Shown here: piece by piece, positions 23,078 through 28,932 of the stretch | How the letters are laid out: each line of letters begins with the position of its first letter | Numbering within the stretch: position 1 is the stretch's first letter | NCBI RefSeq assembly: GCF_015058545.1 | Contig: NZ_SVCB01000032.1 | Span: 1-31,225, forward strand | Direction of reading: 5' to 3' | DNA: 31,225 nucleotides | Origin: Veillonella sp. | Lineage (GTDB): Bacteria > Bacillota > Negativicutes > Veillonellales > Veillonellaceae | Notes under the pieces: generated by a model | The model's input: only the letters and a program-made list of their open reading frames with translations | Databases searched by the model: none | Told to the model about the DNA's origin: nothing | Made by a program: the position numbers and the translations under genes

Positions 23078-23122
23078 ATACAAAAATGACTCATAAAAAA
23101 CAATATCGACAAAAATCGATGT

Positions 23123-23131
23123 GGGGGGGGG
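23123..23131 (+). repeat. Homopolymer tract of nine Gs upstream of the adhesin
   Basis: Nine consecutive Gs stand in an otherwise A/T-dominated region, 455 bases before the adhesin ATG. Tracts of this length are prone to slipped-strand length change. Confidence 0.9.
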
Positions 23132-23303
23132 TAAAACTTATTTGATAATTGAAGAGTCGAATATATCAACATTTAACGATATTTATCTATAAAAATCGAT
23201 GCTAATTGATAATTATCGAAGGCCATCGAGAAGAATGATAACGTGAATAATATTGTTATAAATATGAGTTTACAATTGATTCTTTATATCGAATATTTTG
23301 AAA

Positions 23304-23312
23304 TGATATAAT
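23304..23312 (+). promoter_or_regulatory. Extended -10 candidate for the adhesin gene
   Basis: TGATATAAT (TG, one base, TATAAT at 23307-23312) is a good extended -10. No -35 lies at the proper distance. It would give a leader of about 270 bases that includes the hairpin at 23409. Confidence 0.5.
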
Positions 23313-23408
23313 TAAGATATATTCATAAATATCTCATTAATTTTTGAATGGTATTTGAGTTGATGGATGTTTGAAAAGTTCTTGAAAATATTGTGTTTTT
23401 GTGAAGTG

Positions 23409-23487
23409 AATAAATCGTGTCAAATGGATTTATTTTGTTTTTTCGATTAACAAGGTGTTCATTTTCAAGAGCACGATTTATTTTTTT
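23409..23487 (+). terminator. Long-loop hairpin with T run in the adhesin leader
   Basis: AATAAATCGTG (23409-23419) is perfectly complementary to CACGATTTATT (23472-23482), which runs into Ts up to 23487. The loop of about 52 bases could hold alternative structures. It lies between the candidate promoter and the adhesin start, so it may attenuate transcription; it could also end an upstream transcript. Confidence 0.45.
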
Positions 23488-23586
23488 ATGCTTTTTCTTT
23501 TGATTTAGGGACATTTTGTTTAATACTTAATTAAGTGAATTTTATTCGAGATAATCAAATAGGAAAAAGAGGAGGTTGTAGTCGTA

Positions 23587-24129
23587 ATGAATAAGATTTA
23601 TAAGGTCGTGTGGAGTAAGGTTCGAAATGCTTACGTAGTTGTTTCGGAAATGGCGAAAAGTCACAGCAGAAACAAGTCGCAATCCGGTATGAAAGTAACC
23701 GGAGATTTATTGCGTATGGCCGTCGTGACCAGTTTGGCTTTGGGGATTGTTTCAACCGTTACTTTACCGGCGGACGCAGCACAACGAGTTGTTGCGGGAC
23801 GTTATCCGGGGGCTCAAGATAATGACACGATGGCTGTAGGCGCTAATGCGACAGCTACCGGTGCCGGTGCTGTTTCTGTAGGCACAGCTACCTCAAACGG
23901 TGAGGATGCTCTGGCTGTTGGTACTGATGCCTCTGCTACCGGCACGGAAACGATTGCTATCGGTGGTGCTACGGCAGCCATTAATTACGCAATTGCAATG
24001 GGCGATGGTGCTATCGCCGGTGGCACTTATTCAGTCGGCGGCGTAACCCAGAGCGGTGCCAATGCCGTTGCTATTGGTAAATCGGCCGTAGCCTACGGTA
24101 TCAATGATGTTGTTATCGGTGCTAATTAG
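23587..24129 (+). CDS. Adhesin N-terminal part: extended signal peptide and first head repeats
   Basis: 180 residues up to the first TAG. Residues 1-33 are an ESPR (MNKIYKVVWSKVRNAYVVVSE), the extension found on very large autotransporters that slows Sec export. Residues 41-60 are the hydrophobic core (LLRMAVVTSLALGIVSTVTL) and cleavage is expected after PADA (residue 64). From about residue 75 the YadA-like head begins (MAVGANATATGAGAVSVGTA, ALAVGTDASATGTETIAIGG, AIAMGDGAIAGG, AVAIGKSAVAYG). If translation stops at the TAG, the product is a short secreted head fragment without stalk or anchor, unlikely to function as an adhesin. Confidence 0.85.
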   Translation: MNKIYKVVWSKVRNAYVVVSEMAKSHSRNKSQSGMKVTGDLLRMAVVTSLALGIVSTVTLPADAAQRVVAGRYPGAQDNDTMAVGANATATGAGAVSVGTATSNGEDALAVGTDASATGTETIAIGGATAAINYAIAMGDGAIAGGTYSVGGVTQSGANAVAIGKSAVAYGINDVVIGAN

Positions 24130-27100
24130 ACTGCTATTGCTCCGACTACCACTGCGAAGGAAGATACGCCTGATGAAGTAGGCGGTAGTTCTGCTCTTGG
24201 CGGTCGTGTCATGATTGGTCATGACAACATTGCTTACGGTCGTGCCGGTAATTCAGTTATTGTAGGTTCAAATAACCGATCGAATGCTATTCATGGTATT
24301 GCCATCGGCCAAAATGCGTATGCCGGTCAACCTGATGGGAGTACGCTGGCCTATGAAAATACCATGTCCATCGGTACCAACACCCGTTCTTATTCTACAG
24401 ATGCCATTGCTATCGGTAATAATGCGGTGGCCGGTAATACGGATACTTCTTTGACATCCTATGATGGTAATGGTCTAGCGGCAGCTGCCATAGGCTCCGG
24501 GGCTAAAGCAACGTCGTTTCATACTGTAGCCATTGGCTCTACAAGTCAGGCAACGGATATTAGCGCTACCGCTATTGGTGATGCCGCTCTTGCAAGTGCT
24601 GTTAGTACTACTGCCGTAGGTAACAGTGCCAAGGCTACGTCCATAGGTTCTCTTGCTGCCGGTGCAGCCGCAACTGCCAGTGACCAATATAGTACTGCTG
24701 TAGGTAATAGTGCTCAAGCGACTGCACTACGAACGTTGGCTGTAGGGTATAAGGCCGTAGCCAATGCTGGCGGAGCTATAGCTCAAGGTACTAATGCGCA
24801 AGCAACGTCGTCATATACTATGGCTATTGGTTATGATACGGTAGCCAGTGCAGGTAGTGCTATGGCCATTGGCTATCAAGCGAAATCTTTAAGCGCGAGA
24901 AGTATTACTATTGGTCGAGAAGCATCGGCGGGTACTGCAACAACTGATCCGGAAGCTATTGCTATTGGTTATCAAGCTATCGCGCCGGCCGGTAACTCTA
25001 TTGCTATCGGTAAATCGGCTACTACAGTTTCAGGGGCAACCGGTGCTGTAGCATTAGGCGATAGTGCAACTGCTAACGTTGCAAGCAGTGTAGCTATCGG
25101 CTCCGGTTCTTCCACAACTCGTGCAACGGATACAACGAGTCAGGGTTGGAATAATCAGGACAGCACCTGGAGTAGTTGGCTCTCTACAAAAGGCAATGCG
25201 GGCACTACCAGTGGTGGAGTCTGGAACAGTACAGCCGGTGTTGTTTCCATTGGTACTGACGGGGCCAGCGGTAATGCGACAACGCGTAAACTTACCGGTT
25301 TAGCGGCCGGTCAATATGATACGGATGCCGTAAACATGAAACAGTGGACAAATACCATGCTGGCTACTACCGGTGATTTCAAAGACAGTAGCTATACTAC
25401 TACCTATGGTTCTGACGGCACACCGCGTACGGTTACTAAGCTTTTAAATCAATCATTGAAGATTACCGGTGGTGTAGATAATACATTATATTATCAATCT
25501 GATTTTACTACCGATCCTAATATCGGCGCTGTAATCAGTGATAATACGGTTACTCTTCGTTTAAATAAAACGCTTCGTGGTTTGGAAACAATTTATTTAA
25601 CTAATCCAACGACCGGTACGCGTACAACTGTTAGCGGTAACGGTGTGACTATCAGACCAACTAGAGGTTCTGCAGTATCGTTAACAAGTACAGGTCTTAA
25701 TAATGGCGGCAACAAAATTACTAACGTAGCCAGAGGTACAGCCAATACGGATGCTGTCAACGTATCTCAGTTAAATCAGGCCATCGCCGGTGTCAGCGGC
25801 GGATCCGGTACAACGACTACCGTTACCGTTGAAGGTGGTACGGCAGCCGGTACAAGCGGTACCTATACAGGCAGTAACTTGCAACTTACGTCAACGACCG
25901 GGACAGGTACAGCGACTTATGATTTAAAACTTGCCGATACTGTAACATTAGGTAGCACAGGCACCGGCGGTACAAATGGTTCCCTTACTGTTAACGGTAC
26001 AGGCGGCTCTTCTGTAGCTGTTGATGGTGCAACCGGTTCTGTTGCCTTAACCGGTACAGACGGTTCTACAGCTACTATCGCAGCCGGTACGGCGGCAAAT
26101 GATGTCAATGGTAATTCTATTAACCGTATTACTGCCGGCGGTGCGACAGTTGCAACGCTTGATGACGGTATGGTATATACCGGCGATGCAGGTTCTGCTG
26201 CCGTTAAATTAAATAAAACGGTAAATATTGTGGGTGGTGAAACTGATTCATCTAAATTATCTACCGATAATAATATTGGTATTGTAGCTTCTCAAAATGG
26301 TGACGATGCTAAATTAACAGTTCAATTGGCAAAAGACATTACCGGTTTGAATACGGTAGAAGCAGGCGATGCTGTAATTGGTAATCAAGGCGTAGCTACA
26401 GCCGGTGGCGTAGCCCAAGACGGTAGCTATGTAACCGGTTTAGACAATACCACTTGGAATGTGACTAATCCTGATATCGTAACCGGCCGTGCCGCTACGG
26501 AAGATCAGCTCAAAACTGTAAGTGATGCAGTGACTGCTGTTTCCGACGGTACCAGTGCTAATGCAACCGGTGGTTTTGGCTTGACTGATGATAGCGGTAC
26601 AGCTGTAAAACAGGACCTTGGCAAAACAATTCAGATTGCCGGTGACGGTAATGTTACGACCACCGCCGGAGACGGTAAAATTACTGTTGGTTTGAGTGAT
26701 ACTGTGGCGCTTGGCGACAAAGGTACTACCGATGGCTCTATGACTGTTAATGGTGCCGACGGCTCTTCCGTTGCCATTAATGGTTCTAACGGTTCTATCG
26801 TAATGAACACAGCGGATGGTTCTCCAGTAACCATTCAGGCAGGAACCAGTGTTAACGATGTAACAGGCTCGCCTGTTAACCGTATTACTGTAGGCGGTCA
26901 AACCGTAGCTACAATGAATGACGGTATGAAATACGGCGGTGACTTCGGTACAGTTTCTAATGTAAAACTCAATAACCAAGTTGACGTAAAAGGCGAAGCC
27001 GAGACGGAAGCTGATCTTACGACAGGCAACATCGGCGTTGTTTCCAGTCAGGCTGGCGACAATGGTCTCTTAGTCGTGAAATTGAATAAAGATGTTGATT

Positions 27101-28932
27101 TGGGCTCAACCGGCTCCTTAACAGTGGGTAATACGGTTGTCAATAATAGTGGTTTAACAATCACCGGTGGTCCGTCTGTAACTTCTACCGGCATCAATGC
27201 GGGCAACAAAACAATTACTAACGTTGCTGCCGGTGTTAACGATACGGATGCCGTTAACGTAAAACAGTTAGAGGATCGAATTGGCGGAATAACCGGTGGT
27301 TCAGGTACAGCGACTAATATTACCGTTGAAGGCGGTACGGCAGCGGGTACAAATGGTAACTATGCAGGCGATAACTTACAGGTGACCACAACAACCGCTA
27401 CCGATGGCTCGAAAACTTATGATATGAAATTGGCGGATAATCTTACCTTAGGGGAAGCCGGCACTGATGGTGTTGACGGATCTGTTACAGTTAACGGCAA
27501 GGACGGTTCTTCCGTAGCCGTTAATGGTGCGGATGGCTCTATTACCGCGAAAGGTACCGACGGTTCCGCTGTGGCTATTAACGGTGCTGACGGCTCTATC
27601 GGTTTGACCGGTTCCAATGGTACAACCACTACGATTAAAGGTGGCACTAGTGCGAATGACGTAAACGGCAACGCCGTTGATCGTATCACCGTAGGTGACC
27701 AGACTGTAGCGACCTTAAATGACGGTATGGTTTATACCGGCGATACAGGAACGGCCGCTGTTAAATTAAATAAAACGGTAAATATTGTTGGTGGTGAAAC
27801 GGATTCCTCCAAACTATCTACCGATAATAATATTGGTATCGTAGCTTCTCAAAATGGAGATAATGCTAAATTAACAGTTCAATTGGCTAAAGACATTACC
27901 GGTTTGAATACGGTAGAAGCAGGCGATGCTGTAATTGGCAATCAAGGCGTAGCTACAGCCGGTGGAGTGGCTCAAGACGGTAGCTATGTAACCGGTTTAG
28001 ACAATACAACTTGGAATGTATCCAATCCGGATATTGTAACCGGCCGTGCCGCTACGGAAGATCAGCTCAAAACTGTAAGCGATGCAGTGACTGCTGTTTC
28101 CGACGGTACCAGTGCTAATGCAACCGGTGGCTTCGGCTTGACTGATGACAGTGGTACAGCTGTAAAACAAGACCTCGGCAAGACTATCCAGATTGCCGGT
28201 GACGGTAATGTTACAACAACCGCCGGAGACGGCAAACTTACCGTAGGTTTAAGCAATACGATTGCACTTGGTGAAAAAGCAAGTGAAGACGGCACTACTG
28301 AAGGTGCAGATAGCTCTATTACTGTTAACGGTGCCGATGGTTCTTCCGTTGCCATTAACGGTTCTAACGGTTCTATCGTGATGAACACAGCCGATGGTTC
28401 CCTTGTAACCATTCAGGCCGGATCCAGTGCTAATGATGTTACCGGATCGCCGATTAACCGTATTACCGTAGGGGGCGCGACTGTGGCAACCCTTAATGAC
28501 GGTATGAAATACGGTGGCGACTTCGGTACAGTTTCCAACGTAAAACTCAACAATCAAGTTGACGTAAAAGGCGAAGCAACGACCGAAGCTAACCTTACTA
28601 CCGGCAATATCGGTGTTGTATCCAGCCAGGCTGGCGATAATGGTCTTTTAACTGTTAAACTCAATAAAGACATCAACTTAGGTTCTACCGGCTCCTTAAC
28701 TTTTGGCAGTGGCGATAATACGGTAAGCCTTTCTAATAGTGGCCTCAACAACGGCGGTCAAAAGATTACTAATGTTGCCACAGGTACTGATGGTACAGAT
28801 GCTGTTAACGTGGATCAGTTGACCAAGGCTATTCAGGAAGTCAACGCCGGTGAAGGCAGCAAGACGCACCTTACTGTTGAAGGCGGTACTGCAGCCGGTA
28901 CAGGTGGTAACTATGCAGGCAGCAACTTGTAG
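24130..28932 (+). CDS. Adhesin middle part: head, neck and stalk repeats, between the two TAG codons
   Basis: The same frame continues directly after the first TAG (TAIAPTTTAKEDTPDEVGG) for 1,600 codons. The first ATG is at 24211, but it has no ribosome site and no signal peptide, so independent translation is unlikely. Residues to about 25120 are AIGxxAxAxG head repeats; a Trp-rich segment (SQGWNNQDSTWSSWLSTKG) and the first neck (RKLTGLAAGQYDTDAVNMKQW) follow; then stalk modules of the type VTVEGGTAAG, DGSSVAVNGADGSI, NRITVGGxTVATLNDGM, VNIVGGETDSSKLSTDNNIG and GLNTVEAGDAVIGNQGV. The piece ends at AGSNL before TAG. The lack of any frameshift across 4.8 kb of repeats argues that the frame was selected until recently. 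Confidence 0.8.
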   Translation, partial: TAIAPTTTAKEDTPDEVGGSSALGGRVMIGHDNIAYGRAGNSVIVGSNNRSNAIHGIAIGQNAYAGQPDGSTLAYENTMSIGTNTRSYSTDAIAIGNNAVAGNTDTSLTSYDGNGLAAAAIGSGAKATSFHTVAIGSTSQATDISATAIGDAALASAVSTTAVGNSAKATSIGSLAAGAAATASDQYSTAVGNSAQATALRTLAVGYKAVANAGGAIAQGTNAQATSSYTMAIGYDTVASAGSAMAIGYQAKSLSARSITIGREASAGTATTDPEAIAIGYQAIAPAGNSIAIGKSATTVSGATGAVALGDSATANVASSVAIGSGSSTTRATDTTSQGWNNQDSTWSSWLSTKGNAGTTSGGVWNSTAGVVSIGTDGASGNATTRKLTGLAAGQYDTDAVNMKQWTNTMLATTGDFKDSSYTTTYGSDGTPRTVTKLLNQSLKITGGVDNTLYYQSDFTTDPNIGAVISDNTVTLRLNKTLRGLETIYLTNPTTGTRTTVSGNGVTIRPTRGSAVSLTSTGLNNGGNKITNVARGTANTDAVNVSQLNQAIAGVSGGSGTTTTVTVEGGTAAGTSGTYTGSNLQLTSTTGTGTATYDLKLADTVTLGSTGTGGTNGSLTVNGTGGSSVAVDGATGSVALTGTDGSTATIAAGTAANDVNGNSINRITAGGATVATLDDGMVYTGDAGSAAVKLNKTVNIVGGETDSSKLSTDNNIGIVASQNGDDAKLTVQLAKDITGLNTVEAGDAVIGNQGVATAGGVAQDGSYVTGLDNTTWNVTNPDIVTGRAATEDQLKTVSDAVTAVSDGTSANATGGFGLTDDSGTAVKQDLGKTIQIAGDGNVTTTAGDGKITVGLSDTVALGDKGTTDGSMTVNGADGSSVAINGSNGSIVMNTADGSPVTIQAGTSVNDVTGSPVNRITVGGQTVATMNDGMKYGGDFGTVSNVKLNNQVDVKGEAETEADLTTGNIGVVSSQAGDNGLLVVKLNKDVDLGSTGSLTVGNTVVNNSGLTITGGPSVTSTGINAGNKTITNVAAGVNDTDAVNVKQLEDRIGGITGGSGTATNITVEGGTAAGTNGNYAGDNLQVTTTTATDGSKTYDMKLADNLTLGEAGTDGVDGSVTVNGKDGSSVAVNGADGSITAKGTDGSAVAINGADGSIGLTGSNGTTTTIKGGTSANDVNGNAVDRITVGDQTVATLNDGMVYTGDTGTAAVKLNKTVNIVGGETDSSKLSTDNNIGIVASQNGDNAKLTVQLAKDITGLNTVEAGDAVIGNQGVATAGGVAQDGSYVTGLDNTTWNVSNPDIVTGRAATEDQLKTVSDAVTAVSDGTSANATGGFGLTDDSGTAVKQDLGKTIQIAGDGNVTTTAGDGKLTVGLSNTIALGEKASEDGTTEGADSSITVNGADGSSVAINGSNGSIVMNTADGSLVTIQAGSSANDVTGSPINRITVGGATVATLNDGMKYGGDFGTVSNVKLNNQVDVKGEATTEANLTTGNIGVVSSQAGDNGLLTVKLNKDINLGSTGSLTFGSGDNTVSLSNSGLNNGGQKITNVATGTDGTDAVNVDQLTKAIQEVNAGEGSKTHLTVEGGTAAGTGGNYAGSNL
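26164..27122 (+). repeat. Stalk repeat, copy 1
   Basis: A module of about 960 bases repeated at 27721-28700 (offset 1557, changing to 1578 after a 21-base insertion in copy 2) and in part at 30040-30500. The stretch from about 26190 to 26630 is nearly identical in DNA to copy 2, whereas the later part (26940-27120) differs mostly at silent positions. This mix suggests recent gene conversion over an older duplication kept under protein-level selection. Confidence 0.85.
27721..28700 (+). repeat. Stalk repeat, copy 2
   Basis: Counterpart of 26164-27122, with 7 extra codons near 28270-28300 (KASEDGTTEGADSS). The same longer variant returns near 31075-31115, showing that variants shuffle between copies. 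Confidence 0.85.

Larger units (their letters stand above)
22920..23586. other. AT-rich intergenic region before the adhesin gene
   Basis: I see no credible gene in these 667 bases. They hold an orphan terminator (23045), an 11-base direct repeat AAAAATCGATG exactly 80 bases apart (23111-23121 and 23191-23201), a G9 tract (23123), a GATAATTATC palindrome (23208-23217) distantly like a Fur half-box pair, an extended -10 (23304) and a long-loop hairpin ending in Ts (23409-23487). The base composition is clearly more AT-rich than the housekeeping genes to the left. Confidence 0.7.

Noticed and set aside
23323..23514. 63-codon minus-strand reading frame in the adhesin leader
   Set aside because: No ribosome site before its ATG, low-complexity Lys/Asn-rich product, and it overlaps the hairpin at 23409.
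24211..28932. Independent gene starting at ATG 24211
   Set aside because: No ribosome site, no signal peptide, and the coding similarity continues upstream of it to the TAG; it is part of the same adhesin frame.
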